Program-made: the position numbers and the translations under genes
Shown: positions 51,512-61,277 of the stretch, one piece after another
How the letters are laid out: the number at the start of each line of letters is the position of its first letter
How positions within the stretch are numbered: the first letter of the stretch is position 1
Notes under the pieces: model-generated
The model's input: the letters and a program-made list of their open reading frames with translations, nothing else
Told to the model about the DNA's origin: nothing
Databases searched by the model: none
NCBI RefSeq assembly: GCF_030406325.1
Contig: NZ_JAUEQY010000002.1
Location: 434,001-498,000, forward strand
Reading direction: 5' to 3'
Length of the DNA stretch: 64,000 nucleotides
Source: Actinomadura sp. DC4
GTDB taxonomy: Bacteria; Actinomycetota; Actinomycetes; Streptosporangiales; Streptosporangiaceae

Positions 51512-53059
51512 ATGGGTTCGCTGGGTTTTTGGCGCCTGGCCGCGAACGACCCGGCGTGGGTCGCCGCGGTCGATCCGGACGGCACCACCTACACCGCGGG
51601 TGATCTGCTCGCGCGGTGCAACCGCCTCGTGCACGGCCTGCGCGACCTCGGCCTCGGGCCCGGCGACGGCATCTGCGGCCTGTTGCCCAACGGGGTCGAC
51701 GGGCTGGTCCTGTACCTCGCCGCGCTCCAGGCCGGCTGGTACTACACGCCGATCAACTGGCATCTGGCCGGCCCCGAGATCGCCTACATCGTCGGCGACA
51801 GCGAGGCCAAGGCGTTCTTCGTGCACGACCGCTTCGCCGAGGAGGGCACGGCCGGAGCGGCCGGGCTCGACGCGAGCCGGAGGTTCGCGGTGGGCGGTGA
51901 CATCCCCGGCTTCCGCGACGCCGCCGAGCTGACGCACGGGCAGCCGGACACGCTGCCGGGCGAGCGTACGGCGGGCGCGACCATGCACTACACCTCGGGC
52001 ACCACCGGACGGCCCAAGGGCGTACGCCGGGCGCTGACCGGCCTGGACCCGGACGACTCGGCCGAGCTGATGACGTTCCTGCTGACGTTCTTCGGCTTCA
52101 CCCCCGGGCAGCCCAACGCCCATCTCGTCACCTCGCCGAACTACCACACGGCCGTGACGCAGTTCGGCGGTTCGGCGCTGCACATGGGCCACTCCCTCGT
52201 CTACATGGACAAGTGGGAGGCCGAGGAGACCCTGCGGCTGATCGAACGCCACCGGATCACCAACACGCACATGGTGCCGACGCACTTCAAGCGGCTGCTC
52301 ACGCTCCCCGCCGAGACGAGAGAACGCTACGACGTCTCGTCCATGAAGTGGGCGATCCACGCCGCCGCGCCCTGTCCCGTACCCATCAAGCAGGCGATGC
52401 TCGACTGGTGGGGCGACTGCGTCTGGGAGTACTACGCGGCCACCGAGGGCGGCGGGACGATCGCGAGCCCGGCGGACTGGCGGGCGCACCCCGGGACGGT
52501 CGGCAACGCCTGGCCGATCAGCGAGCTGCTGATCGTGGACGACGATGGCGCCGAGGTGCCCACCGGCGTCCCCGGGACGATCTACATGAAGATGGCCGGG
52601 GTCGAGTTCGAGTACAAGGGCGACGCGGAGAAGACCCGGGCGAACCGCCTGAAGGACCACTTCACCGTCGGCGACATCGGCTACCTCACCGAGGACGGCT
52701 TCCTGTTCCTGTCCGACCGCAAGGCCGACATGATCATCTCCGGCGGGACCAACATCTACCCGGCCGAGATCGAGAACGAGATCATGATCCATCCGAAGGT
52801 CGCCGACGTCGCGGTCTTCGGCATCCCGGACGACGACTGGGGTGAGCAGATCAAGGCGGTGGTCGAGCCGGCCGAGGGCGTGCCGCCCGGGCCGGAGCTC
52901 GAAGCGGAGATCCTCGCCTCGCTCGACGGCCGCCTGGCCCGGATGAAGTGGCCGAAGTCGTTCGACTTCATCGAGCACATGCCGCGCGAGCCCAACGGGA
53001 AGCTCCTCAAGCGCCGCCTCCGCGACCCGTACTGGAAGGACCGCGATGCCGCCATCTGA
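51512..53059 (+). CDS. Acyl-CoA synthetase (AMP-binding)
   Basis: A 515-aa adenylate-forming enzyme: phosphate loop TSGTTGRPKG, YYAATEGG, LSDRKADMIISGGTNIYPAE, and the C-terminal PNGKLLKRRLRD with catalytic Lys. It activates a carboxylic acid as CoA thioester. The ATG at 51512 follows GGGAGG. First gene of a rightward cluster with DUF35, two thiolase-like proteins and a second synthetase; a long-chain or steroid-like acid is a possible substrate. Confidence 0.94.
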   Translation: MGSLGFWRLAANDPAWVAAVDPDGTTYTAGDLLARCNRLVHGLRDLGLGPGDGICGLLPNGVDGLVLYLAALQAGWYYTPINWHLAGPEIAYIVGDSEAKAFFVHDRFAEEGTAGAAGLDASRRFAVGGDIPGFRDAAELTHGQPDTLPGERTAGATMHYTSGTTGRPKGVRRALTGLDPDDSAELMTFLLTFFGFTPGQPNAHLVTSPNYHTAVTQFGGSALHMGHSLVYMDKWEAEETLRLIERHRITNTHMVPTHFKRLLTLPAETRERYDVSSMKWAIHAAAPCPVPIKQAMLDWWGDCVWEYYAATEGGGTIASPADWRAHPGTVGNAWPISELLIVDDDGAEVPTGVPGTIYMKMAGVEFEYKGDAEKTRANRLKDHFTVGDIGYLTEDGFLFLSDRKADMIISGGTNIYPAEIENEIMIHPKVADVAVFGIPDDDWGEQIKAVVEPAEGVPPGPELEAEILASLDGRLARMKWPKSFDFIEHMPREPNGKLLKRRLRDPYWKDRDAAI

Positions 53060-53078
53060 GCAGGAGGGGAGCGCGACC

Positions 53079-54014
53079 ATGACACACGATGTTCTGACCG
53101 CAGACCACTCGCTCGCGTTCCCGGGTGGGTACACGCGCTCGGTCGGGCCGGTGATCGGGCGGTTCCTGACCGAACTGCGCGACGGGCGGCTCGTCGGGGT
53201 CCGTACGGCCTCCGGCGGCGTGCTGTTCCCGCCCGCCGAGTACGACGCGGACGGCGAGGCGGTCACCGGGGAGTTCGTGGACGTCGGTCCAGAATGCGTC
53301 GTCGGCGCGTACGCCTGGGTGCCGCGCCCGCGCCCGGACCACCCGCTCGACCGGCCGTTCGCCTGGGCGCTCCTCACCCCGGACGGCGCCGACACCGCCC
53401 TGCTGCACGTCCTGGACCTCGGCGTGTTCGAGCTCGGGGCCAAGCCGCCGAAGACGCTGCGCGCCGGCCTGCGGGTCCGCCCGAAGTGGCGGGCGGAGCG
53501 CACCGGCGCGATCAACGACATCGAGAGCTTCCGGCCCGACGTCACGATGATCAACGCGCCGGTGCGCGCGGACTACCGCCTCAGCGCCGGCAAGGCGCTC
53601 AGCCGCTTCCTCGGCGGCATCGGCGAGGGGCGCATCCTCGGCCACCGCTGCGAGGTCTGCGGCAAGGTCTACGTGCCGATGAAGGGCATGTGCCCGGTCG
53701 ACGGCGTCCCCACCACCGAAGAGGTGGAGGTGCCCGGCACCGGCACGGTCACGACGTTCGCGGTGAACAACATCCCCGACCCGCGCGCGCCCGACGTGCC
53801 GTTCGTGTCGGCGTACGTGCTGCTCGACGGGGCCGACATCGCGATGGTCGCGCTGGTGGCGGGCATCCCGGCCGACCAGGCCCGCATGGGCATGCGCGTA
53901 CGCGCCGCGTGGCGGCCACGCGAGGAGTGGGGCCAGACGATGGCGAACATCAAGTGGTTCGAGCCCATCGACGAACCCGACGTGCCGTTCGACGAGATCA
54001 AGGACTATCTCTGA
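53079..54014 (+). CDS. DUF35 OB-fold/zinc-ribbon acyl-CoA-associated protein
   Basis: A 311-aa protein with an OB-fold-like region in the first 150 residues and a second rubredoxin-like/OB unit. The Zn ribbon CEVCGKVYVPMKGMCPVDG lies near 198-216. DUF35 proteins are obligatory partners of thiolase-like enzymes, for example in aldolase complexes of steroid side-chain degradation. The ATG at 53079 follows AGGAGGGG; an in-frame ATG at 53046 overlaps the preceding gene. Its TGA overlaps the next ATG (TGATG). Confidence 0.9.
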   Translation: MTHDVLTADHSLAFPGGYTRSVGPVIGRFLTELRDGRLVGVRTASGGVLFPPAEYDADGEAVTGEFVDVGPECVVGAYAWVPRPRPDHPLDRPFAWALLTPDGADTALLHVLDLGVFELGAKPPKTLRAGLRVRPKWRAERTGAINDIESFRPDVTMINAPVRADYRLSAGKALSRFLGGIGEGRILGHRCEVCGKVYVPMKGMCPVDGVPTTEEVEVPGTGTVTTFAVNNIPDPRAPDVPFVSAYVLLDGADIAMVALVAGIPADQARMGMRVRAAWRPREEWGQTMANIKWFEPIDEPDVPFDEIKDYL

Positions 54015-55060
54015 TGAACACCGACATCGCGGTCGTGGCGTTCGCGCAGACGAAGCACACGGGCGAGGACTCCGGGCTGTCGGAGGTCGAGATCCTCGCC
54101 CCGGTCATCACCGGCGTCAAGGAGGAGACCGGGCTGAAGCGCTTCGGCTTCACCTGCTCCGGCTCGCTCGACTACCTCGCCGGGGCGCCGTTCTCGTTCG
54201 TCTCGGCGCTCGACGCGGTCGGCGCGTGGCCGCCGATCTCCGAGAGCCACGTCGAGATGGACGCCGCGTGGGCGCTGTACGAGGCATACGTCCGGCTGCT
54301 GCACGGCGACGTCGACACCGCGCTGGTGTACGGCTTCGGCAAGCCGTCACAGGTCCGCCGCAACGACGGCGAGTCCGGGCTACCGGAGCTGGCGAACCTC
54401 CAGCTCGACCCCTACTACCTCGCGCCGCTCGGCCTCGACCAGGTGTCGCTGGCGGCGTTGCAGGCCCGCGCGTACCTCGACCGCGGGCACAAGGAGGACG
54501 ACCTGCGCGCGGTGGCGGCCCGGTCGCGCGCCGCCGGACGCGACAACCCGTGCGCCCTCGACCTGCCCGACCCGGGTGAGGAGGAGTACGAGATCGCGCC
54601 GCTGCGTCCCTACGACTGCGCGCCCGTCACCGACGGCGGCGCGGCGATCGTGCTGGCGAGCGGCGACCGCGCACGTGAGCTGTGCGAACGGCCCGCCTGG
54701 ATCCGCGGCGCCGACCACCGCATCGAGGCGCACTCCCTCGGCGCCCGCGACCTGGGCCGGTCCGAGTCGGCCGAGCTGGCCGGTCGGAAGGCCGGCGCCG
54801 GCGGCATCGAGGTGGCCGAACTCCACGCGCAGTTCAGCCACGAGGAGCTCATCCTGCGCGAGGCCCTCGGCCTCGGCGACGACGTGCGCGTCAACCCGTC
54901 CGGCGGCCCGCTGGCCGCCAACCCGGTCATGGCCACGGGCCTGATCCGAATCGGCGAGGCGGCCGGCTGGATCCACCGAGGCGAGGCGGCACGCACCCTC
55001 GCCCACGCGTCCTCCGGCCCCTGCCTGCAGTCGAACCTCGTGTGCGTGATGGAGGCGTGA
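54014..55060 (+). CDS. Thiolase-like protein 1
   Basis: A 348-aa thiolase-fold protein, shorter than biosynthetic thiolases (about 390). A Cys is present in the expected nucleophile region (FTCSGSLDYLAG), with PVTDGGAAIVLASG, a His in ELHAQFSHEE and the C-terminal NPSGGPLAANPVMATGL loop. It is coupled to the DUF35 gene and four bases from the second thiolase-like gene, suggesting a three-protein complex. It may catalyse thiolysis or retro-aldol cleavage. Confidence 0.88.
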   Translation: MNTDIAVVAFAQTKHTGEDSGLSEVEILAPVITGVKEETGLKRFGFTCSGSLDYLAGAPFSFVSALDAVGAWPPISESHVEMDAAWALYEAYVRLLHGDVDTALVYGFGKPSQVRRNDGESGLPELANLQLDPYYLAPLGLDQVSLAALQARAYLDRGHKEDDLRAVAARSRAAGRDNPCALDLPDPGEEEYEIAPLRPYDCAPVTDGGAAIVLASGDRARELCERPAWIRGADHRIEAHSLGARDLGRSESAELAGRKAGAGGIEVAELHAQFSHEELILREALGLGDDVRVNPSGGPLAANPVMATGLIRIGEAAGWIHRGEAARTLAHASSGPCLQSNLVCVMEA

Positions 55061-55063
55061 ACC

Positions 55064-56221
55064 ATGGCTGAGGCCTGCGCGGTGATCGGCGTGGGGCAGA
55101 CCCAGTACCGGTCCCGGCGGAACGACGTCTCGATGGCCGGTCTCGTACGCGAGGCGGCGCTGGAGGCGCTGGAGGACGCCGGACTGACGTTCAAGGACAT
55201 CGACGCGGTCGTCATCGGCAAGGCCCCCGACCTGTTCGAGGGCGTCATGATGCCGGAGTCCTACCTCGCGGACGCGCTCGGCGCGCGCGGCAAGCCGATG
55301 ACGCGGGTGCACACCGCCGGCTCGGTCGGCGGGTCCACCGCGCTCGTCGCGGCGAGCCTCGTCCAGGCCGGCGTGCACGACCGGGTGCTCGTCGTCGCGT
55401 GGGAGAAGCAGTCCGAGTCCAACGCGACCTGGGCGCTGTCCACCCACCCGCCGCTCACGCCCTCGCTCGTCGTCGGGGCCGGCGGCTACTTCGCGCCGCA
55501 CATTCGCGCGTACATGCGGCGGACCGGCGCGCCCGCGCACATCGGCACGCTCGTCGCGGTCAAGGACCGGCAGAACGCGCTGAAGAACCCGTACGCCCAC
55601 CTGCGGATTCCCGGCATCTCCCGCGAGATGGTCGAGGCGACGCCGATGCTGTGGGAGCCGATCCGCTACCTGGAGACCTGCCCGTCGAGCGACGGGGCGG
55701 CGGCCATGGTGCTGGCCTCCTCGTCGGCCGCGCGCGCCGCGCCGAACCCTCCCGCCTGGGTGCACGGCGCGGCGATGCGGTCCGAGCCGATCTTCTTCGC
55801 CGGGCGCGACACGGTGAGCCCGCAGGCCGGCAAGGACTGCGCCGCCGACGTGTACGCCCAGGCCGGCATCACCGACCCGCGCCGCGATCTCGACTGCGCC
55901 GAGGTGTACGTCCCGTTCTCCTGGTACGAGCCGATGTGGCTGGAGAACCTCGGGTTCTGCGGCGAGGGCGAGGGCTGGAAGCTGACCGAGGCCGGCAGCA
56001 CCGCGCTGGACGGCGACATCCCGTGGAACCCCTCCGGCGGTGTGCTGTCCTCCAACCCGATCGGCGCGTCCGGTCTCATCCGCTTCGCCGAGGCGGCCCA
56101 GCAGGTACGCGGGCTGGCCGGCGATCATCAGGTCGACGGCGCCCGCCGCGCGCTCGGCCACGCGTACGGTGGCGGTGCGCAGTTCTACGCGATGTGGGTC
56201 GTCGGCGCCGAGCGGCCCTGA
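55064..56221 (+). CDS. Thiolase-like protein 2 (lipid-transfer/Ltp type, no catalytic Cys)
   Basis: A 385-aa thiolase-fold protein of the SCP2/Ltp group. At the nucleophile site it reads TAGSVGGSTAL, so by my alignment Ser replaces the catalytic Cys. The other landmarks are intact (CPSSDGAAAMVLASS; NPSGGVLSSNPIGASGL). Ltp2-like members also lack the Cys and act as retro-aldolases with a DUF35 partner. Such a partner is encoded two genes upstream. That function is inferred. Confidence 0.87.
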   Translation: MAEACAVIGVGQTQYRSRRNDVSMAGLVREAALEALEDAGLTFKDIDAVVIGKAPDLFEGVMMPESYLADALGARGKPMTRVHTAGSVGGSTALVAASLVQAGVHDRVLVVAWEKQSESNATWALSTHPPLTPSLVVGAGGYFAPHIRAYMRRTGAPAHIGTLVAVKDRQNALKNPYAHLRIPGISREMVEATPMLWEPIRYLETCPSSDGAAAMVLASSSAARAAPNPPAWVHGAAMRSEPIFFAGRDTVSPQAGKDCAADVYAQAGITDPRRDLDCAEVYVPFSWYEPMWLENLGFCGEGEGWKLTEAGSTALDGDIPWNPSGGVLSSNPIGASGLIRFAEAAQQVRGLAGDHQVDGARRALGHAYGGGAQFYAMWVVGAERP

Positions 56222-56234
56222 GGAACGGGACACG

Positions 56235-57815
56235 ATGGAGTTCAACCACGCCGACCTGTTCGAGGGACTCGCGGACGCGATCGGAGACCGGCCGGCGCTG
56301 GTCGCACCCGGTCCGTCCGGCCTCGCCCGGCTGACCTACGCCGAGCTGGACGCGCACGCGAACCGGCTCGCCCACCACCTCGCGGACGCCGGGGTCGGCC
56401 CCGGCGAGCACGTCGGGGTGCACCTGTACAACGGGCTGGAGTACATCGCGACCGTACTGGCCGCGTTGAAGATCCGCGCGGTGCCGGTGAACGTCAACTA
56501 CCGCTACGTCTCGGCCGAGCTGGAGTACCTCTACCGGGACGCCTCGCTGGTCGCGCTGGTCTACGACGCGTCCTTCGAGGACCGGGTGAACGCCGCCGTC
56601 CCGGCCGCCCCGACGCTGCGGCACCGGATCGTGGTCGGCGGCACGTCGCCGCACGCCGTCGCGTACGAGGACGCCGTCCTCAGCGGGTCACCGGAGCGCG
56701 GCTTCGGGCCTCGTACGGGTGATGACCTCTACATCATCTACACGGGCGGCACGACCGGCATGCCCAAGGGTGTGATGTGGCGCTGCGAGGACCTGTTCAT
56801 GGCCTTCGGCGGCGGCAACCCGTACGGCGATCCGCGCGAGACGCCCGAGGCGCTCGTCGAGGGCGCGCTCGCCTCGGACGGCGTCGTGATGATGACGACG
56901 GCGCCGCTCATGCACGGCGCGGCGCAGATGACGACGTTCATCACGTGGTGGCTGGGCGGGACGGTCGTCTACAACCGGCGGTTCGACCCCGCGGAGACGC
57001 TGCGTACGGTCGAGCGCGAGAAGGTCATCACGCTGGGCATGACCGGCGACGCGATGGCCCGGCCGCTGACCGAGGAGATCGCCGCGGGCTCGTACGACCT
57101 GTCCTCGCTCGCGGTGGTCAGCACGACGGGCGCGATCCTGTCCGGAACCGTACGCGACCGGCTGACCGAACTGCTGCCGAACATCTTCGTCATCGACAGC
57201 TTCGGCTCCTCCGAGTCGGGCTACACGGCGTCGGGCGTCGAGGGCTCCTCCCCCGAGGCGGGCCTGCGGTACCGGCCGATCAACGCGCGGCTGGGCGTCC
57301 TGGACGACTCGCTCAAACTGGTCGAACCGGGCTCGGGAGTGATCGGGCAGGTCGCCAAGCGCGGGCACATCGCACTCGGATACTGGAACGACCCGGTCAA
57401 GACGGCGAAGACGTTCGTCGACGTCGACGGCGACCGCTGGCTGCTGACCGGCGACATCGCCACGGTGGAGGCCGACGGCACGATCTCGATCTTCGGGCGC
57501 GGGTCGCAGTGCATCAACACGGGCGGCGAGAAGGTCTTCCCCGAAGAGGTCGAGGCCGTGCTCAAGGGCCATCCGGGGGTGTTCGACGCGGTGGTGACCG
57601 GGATCGCGGACGAGCGGTACGGCGAGCGGGTGGCCGCGGTGATCCAGCCGTACGACGACGCCTCGCCGTCCGTCGCCGAGCTGGACGCCCACTGCCGGAG
57701 CCGCCTGTCGGGCTACAAGGTGCCGAGGACGTACGCGTTCGTCTCCGAACTCCAGCGGTCGCCGGCGGGCAAGGCCGACTACCGCTGGGCGAAGAGGGTC
57801 GCCTCGGAGGCGTGA
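56235..57815 (+). CDS. Acyl-CoA synthetase (FadD-type)
   Basis: A 526-aa adenylate-forming enzyme: YTGGTTGMPKGVMW phosphate loop, SFGSSESGYTASG, WLLTGDIATVE, the GRGSQCINTGGEKVFPEEVE hinge and C-terminal SPAGKADYRW with the catalytic Lys. It belongs to the FACL/FadD group acting on long or branched acids. Start at 56235, 13 bases after the thiolase-like gene. The second synthetase of the cluster; the two may act on successive intermediates. Confidence 0.94.
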   Translation: MEFNHADLFEGLADAIGDRPALVAPGPSGLARLTYAELDAHANRLAHHLADAGVGPGEHVGVHLYNGLEYIATVLAALKIRAVPVNVNYRYVSAELEYLYRDASLVALVYDASFEDRVNAAVPAAPTLRHRIVVGGTSPHAVAYEDAVLSGSPERGFGPRTGDDLYIIYTGGTTGMPKGVMWRCEDLFMAFGGGNPYGDPRETPEALVEGALASDGVVMMTTAPLMHGAAQMTTFITWWLGGTVVYNRRFDPAETLRTVEREKVITLGMTGDAMARPLTEEIAAGSYDLSSLAVVSTTGAILSGTVRDRLTELLPNIFVIDSFGSSESGYTASGVEGSSPEAGLRYRPINARLGVLDDSLKLVEPGSGVIGQVAKRGHIALGYWNDPVKTAKTFVDVDGDRWLLTGDIATVEADGTISIFGRGSQCINTGGEKVFPEEVEAVLKGHPGVFDAVVTGIADERYGERVAAVIQPYDDASPSVAELDAHCRSRLSGYKVPRTYAFVSELQRSPAGKADYRWAKRVASEA

Positions 57816-57914
57816 GACCGGCGTCCTCGTTTGCCGGAAATGATGTCCGACCTGTCGTGATGGCCGTCGGCGTGGTTGCCGAGATGCCGGGCTTACGCGG
57901 GTAAACTCGAGTCA

Positions 57915-57933
57915 CCTCTCCATCTCCGAGAGG
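57915..57933. promoter_or_regulatory. Small inverted repeat before the MarR gene
   Basis: CCTCTC and GAGAGG, a perfect 6-bp pair with a seven-base loop, lie 21 bases before the MarR start. It could be an autoregulatory site or a leader hairpin. The pair is short, so this is tentative. Confidence 0.3.
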
Positions 57934-57953
57934 GCCTGGAGTTGGGGGTCCCC

Positions 57954-58427
57954 ATGACGGCGCCGGACCGCGCGAAGCTCATCGCGGAGCTGAGCCACCA
58001 GGCGCGCGTGAGCACACTGTGGACGGTCCTGCTCCACAGTGCGATCGCCAGCCGGTCGGGCATCAACGTGACCGACATGCAGTGCATCAACCTGCTGCAG
58101 CTTCGCGGCCCGATGACCCCGGGCCAGCTCGCGGGCGCGATGTTCCTGACCACGGGCGGCGCGATCACCACGGTGATCGACCGCCTGGAGAAGGCGGGAA
58201 TGGTCCGCCGCCGCCGAGACGACCACGACCGCCGCCGCGTGCTGGTCGAGGCCACCGAGGACCGCCCGGTGACCGAGCTGGGCGAACGCTTCCGGCCGGT
58301 CGCGGAGACCTACGGGAAGCTGCTGGACGGCTACTCGGACGAGCAGCTGGCACTGATCCTCGACTACCTGAACCGCACGAACGCGAACTCCCCCGAGGTC
58401 ATCGAACAGGTCAAACGCCTCGGCTGA
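57954..58427 (+). CDS. MarR-family transcriptional regulator
   Basis: A 157-aa regulator with the MarR winged helix: GPMTPGQLAGAMFLTTGGAITTVIDRLEKAG, the recognition helix within it, then the wing RRRRDDHDRRRVLV. The ATG at 57954 gives a normal length; further upstream in-frame sequence to 57876 looks non-coding. It follows the acyl-CoA cluster by 138 bases and may control it or a neighbouring operon. Confidence 0.92.
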   Translation: MTAPDRAKLIAELSHQARVSTLWTVLLHSAIASRSGINVTDMQCINLLQLRGPMTPGQLAGAMFLTTGGAITTVIDRLEKAGMVRRRRDDHDRRRVLVEATEDRPVTELGERFRPVAETYGKLLDGYSDEQLALILDYLNRTNANSPEVIEQVKRLG

Positions 58428-58538
58428 CCTTCCCCCGGCGGCGCACTCATGCGCCGGCCTGTGCCGTACCCACGCCTTGACATCGATGGCCACTGCCCTC
58501 ATTGTTAACTTACTCGTTCTAAAACAAGGTGGTTATGG

Positions 58539-58886
58539 ATGGCGGCCGACGTGCTCAGTCTCGTCTTCGGGGCGCTGGCGGATCCCACCCGGCGGGCCAT
58601 ACTCATCCGGCTCGCCGACGGGGACGCGACCGTGGCCGAGCTGGCGGCGCCGTTCGACGTCTCTCAGCCGGCGATCTCTCGCCATCTCAAGGTGCTGGAG
58701 AACGCCGGGCTCATCTCGCGTACGCGGCGGGCGACCGCGCGGCTCAGTCATCTCGAGGCCGAGCCGCTCCGCGAGGTCACCACCTGGCTGACGCGCTACC
58801 AGCGGTTCTGGGACGAGAGTCACGAACGGCTCGACGAGCTGCTCGCGGCGTTGCAGACGAACCACGAACAAGGAGACGACCGATGA
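58539..58886 (+). CDS. ArsR-family transcriptional regulator
   Basis: A 115-aa single-domain ArsR regulator ([41 protein letters not shown]), without the metal-binding Cys motif of arsenic sensors. It overlaps an SRPBCC gene as ATGA, the common arrangement in which the regulator controls AHSA1-like neighbours. First gene of a three-gene rightward operon. Confidence 0.94.
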   Translation: MAADVLSLVFGALADPTRRAILIRLADGDATVAELAAPFDVSQPAISRHLKVLENAGLISRTRRATARLSHLEAEPLREVTTWLTRYQRFWDESHERLDELLAALQTNHEQGDDR

Positions 58887-59362
58887 GCAAGACGCAGATC
58901 ACCGTCGAGCCCGGGATCCCGCAGATCATCATCGAGCGGGAGTTCGACGCGCCGCGCGAGCTGGTGTTCCGGGCTCACACCGACCCCGAGCTCGTCGTCC
59001 AGTGGCTCGGCCCGCGCGAGCTCACGATGCGCATCGAGCGGTTCGACGCCCGCGACGGCGGCAAGTGGCGCTACATCTCCACCGACCCCGAAGGCAACGA
59101 GTTCGCCTTCCACGGCGTCTTCCACGGGGACCCCTCGCCGGACTCCACCGTGCAGACCTTCGAGTTCGAGGGGATGCCCGGCCACGTCGCGATGGAGACC
59201 CTGACCCTGGTCGAGCGCGACGGCCGCACACTGGCCCGTACGGTCTCCAGCTTCCAGTCGGTCGAGGACCGCGACGGCATGGTCGAGTCCGGCATGGAGC
59301 ACGGCGTCCGCGACTCCGGCGAACGCCTCACCGAGCTGCTCGAAACCCTCCAGGACCGATGA
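58883..59362 (+). CDS. SRPBCC (AHSA1-like) protein
   Basis: A 159-aa START/AHSA1-fold protein: [29 protein letters not shown] and a C-terminal [21 protein letters not shown] typical of the YndB/CalC-like group. It binds a hydrophobic ligand in a deep cavity. Coupled on both sides, with the ArsR gene upstream and a longer SRPBCC gene downstream, each overlapping as ATGA. Ligand unknown. Confidence 0.93.
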   Translation: MSKTQITVEPGIPQIIIEREFDAPRELVFRAHTDPELVVQWLGPRELTMRIERFDARDGGKWRYISTDPEGNEFAFHGVFHGDPSPDSTVQTFEFEGMPGHVAMETLTLVERDGRTLARTVSSFQSVEDRDGMVESGMEHGVRDSGERLTELLETLQDR

Positions 59363-60135
59363 GCGACCCAGTGGAGATCCGCGTCCGGCTGCCCGCCTCG
59401 CAGGAGGCGGCCCGCCGCGCGTGGGCCCCAGAAGAGCTGCGGAAATGGCTCGCGGAGTACGCGGAGCCCTTCGCCTTCTGGGGCCGCCACACCCCCTGGG
59501 GCGACGAACCTCGCCAGCGCCTCCTGCACCTCGGCGACCGTACGCTGCGGTTCTCCTGGAAAGTGGGCACCGAGGACACGACCGTCGAGGTGCTCTTCGA
59601 GGACGGGGCACTACGGCTCTCCCAGACCACCTTCGACGGCGAGGAGAACGGCTACCCCATCGCCCTCGTCCTCCACGTCTTCTGGGCCTTCGCGCTCGGC
59701 AACCTCGTCGACCACCTCTCCGGCCGCCCCATCACGCCCCGCTGCGACTACACCCGCTCCGACCTGCGTACGGAGGTGGTCATCGGCGCGCCCCGCGCAG
59801 AGGTGTTCGCCTCGCTCACCGAGTCACAAAGGTTCAGCCAATGGTTCGGCATCACGGTCGAGATCGAGCCGTACGCCGGCGGCCGCTGGGCGATCCCCGA
59901 CGGCGGCCCGATCGGCACCGTACGAGAGGTCGAGCAGGGACGACGCCTGACGCTCCAGGAGGACTCCTGTGTCTCGACCTGGGACCTGGCCGACGACGGC
60001 GAGGGGACCCGCCTGACGCTCGCCCTGAGCGGGTACGACCGGCCGCCGTACACGAGCTGGACCGGCTGGCTCTCCGCCGTCTCCGGCCTGCGCCGCTACC
60101 ACGAGCTGGACGACTGGCGCCCCATCTGGGAATGA
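59359..60135 (+). CDS. Two-part SRPBCC domain protein
   Basis: A 258-aa protein. The N-terminal half (1-120) is a diverged SRPBCC-like beta region ([20 protein letters not shown]). The C-terminal half (130-258) is a clear AHSA1 domain ([37 protein letters not shown]). It starts inside the preceding stop, so all three genes share one message. It could be a duplicated ligand-binding protein. Confidence 0.88.
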   Translation: MSDPVEIRVRLPASQEAARRAWAPEELRKWLAEYAEPFAFWGRHTPWGDEPRQRLLHLGDRTLRFSWKVGTEDTTVEVLFEDGALRLSQTTFDGEENGYPIALVLHVFWAFALGNLVDHLSGRPITPRCDYTRSDLRTEVVIGAPRAEVFASLTESQRFSQWFGITVEIEPYAGGRWAIPDGGPIGTVREVEQGRRLTLQEDSCVSTWDLADDGEGTRLTLALSGYDRPPYTSWTGWLSAVSGLRRYHELDDWRPIWE

Positions 60136-60193
60136 CGGAAAGTGGCCGTTTGACCACGCCCTCTCGAGGGACACCTCCCGTAGGGAGGACGAC

Positions 60194-60520
60194 ATGGCGG
60201 CACACGCAGGACCCCTACGGTTCGGGCGATGGCGGCACGAGAAGCGGGGACTCGGCGCGGTCCTCGGGCGGGCGATCTGGCTGATCGCCGTCGTCGCGGC
60301 GCTGGTCCTGGTCACCGGCGTCGCGCTGACCTGGACGCACGCCGACCCCGGCAACGACATCGTGCACGGCCTCACGAGCGCCGGAGGCCGGCTGGCCACA
60401 CCGTTCCGGCACGTCTTCGGCGACGCCGACGCGCGGGAACGGCTGACCGAGAACCATCTCCTCGCGGCGGGCGTCTACCTCGCCGGAGGCGGCATCCTCT
60501 CCTGGCTGCTGGAGCGCTGA
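60194..60520 (+). CDS. Small membrane protein
   Basis: A 108-aa protein with an Arg/His-rich N-terminus, one strong membrane helix (about 27-47, IWLIAVVAALVLVTGVAL), an extracellular loop with His residues and a second hydrophobic segment near the C-terminus (LLAAGVYLAGGGILSWLL). No known domain. AGGGAGG lies before the ATG. It lies 58 bases after the SRPBCC operon and convergent with the DJ-1 gene (two-base gap). Confidence 0.75.
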   Translation: MAAHAGPLRFGRWRHEKRGLGAVLGRAIWLIAVVAALVLVTGVALTWTHADPGNDIVHGLTSAGGRLATPFRHVFGDADARERLTENHLLAAGVYLAGGGILSWLLER

Positions 60521-60522
60521 TC

Positions 60523-61161
60523 TCACAGCGCCGCGGGTACGAGGCCCTCGCTCCGCCAGACCACACCGCGGCGTTCGTGGGCGATCGCCTCGCCCACCGC
60601 GTGCGCCACGCGCGGGCCGAGTTCGCGTTCGACCAGGTGGAGACCCACGTCGAGGCCGGAGGTCGCACCGGACCCGCTGACCAGGTCGCCATCGTCGACC
60701 ACCCGGGCGTCGACCATGGCCGCGCCGCAGTCGGCGAGGACCGAGAGGCCGAGCGGGTGCGTCGTCGCCGGCCGCCCGTTGATCAGTCCGGCCATCGCCA
60801 GGATGAGCGAGCCCCCGCAGACCGTCGCGACCGTGACGTCCGTACGGGACAGGGCCTCCGCCAGCAGCTTGGGCAGGTCCGTCTCCAGTGTGCGGGCGAG
60901 CCTGGCCGGGATCTCGTCGGTCATGTTCCCGGCGGCGCCCGGCACGACGACCAGGTCCGCACGTTCCGGATCCAGGCGCGCGACCGCCCGCAGCGACACC
61001 CCGGTGAGGCCGGAGGGCACCTCGCGCGGCCCCTCGGCCGACACGAGTTCGACGCTCAGCGCGCCCCCGCCGGCCGCGCCACCTGTGCCCAGCACCTCAT
61101 ACGGCGCGATCACGTCCAGCGGGTCGAAGCCATCGAACAGTACGAACTGGGCATGTTTCAT
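60523..61161 (-). CDS. DJ-1/PfpI family protein
   Basis: A 212-aa class I glutamine-amidotransferase-like protein: FVLFDGFDPLDVIAPYEVL, then the nucleophile elbow ATVCGGSLILAMAG with Cys, then THPLGL. It is of the stand-alone type, not the AraC-fused regulators. Functions in the family include glyoxalase, hydratase and isonitrile hydratase activity; which applies is unknown. Divergent from the SGNH hydrolase gene across 116 bases. Confidence 0.9.
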   Translation of the reverse strand: MKHAQFVLFDGFDPLDVIAPYEVLGTGGAAGGGALSVELVSAEGPREVPSGLTGVSLRAVARLDPERADLVVVPGAAGNMTDEIPARLARTLETDLPKLLAEALSRTDVTVATVCGGSLILAMAGLINGRPATTHPLGLSVLADCGAAMVDARVVDDGDLVSGSGATSGLDVGLHLVERELGPRVAHAVGEAIAHERRGVVWRSEGLVPAAL

Positions 61162-61277
61162 CTCGTCCTCCCGGACGTCGGCGGCCCTTCCCTCCTAGAC
61201 GTTAAAAGCCGAGGTGGGAGGCGGGTAGGGGGATCACTGCCAGGTCCCGCCGGATTTCCGCCAGCAAGGGGGTACGG

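Noticed and set aside
58511-58527. Possible third copy of the AGAACG operator before the ArsR gene
   Set aside because: Only the AGAACG half matches; the second half-site is absent.
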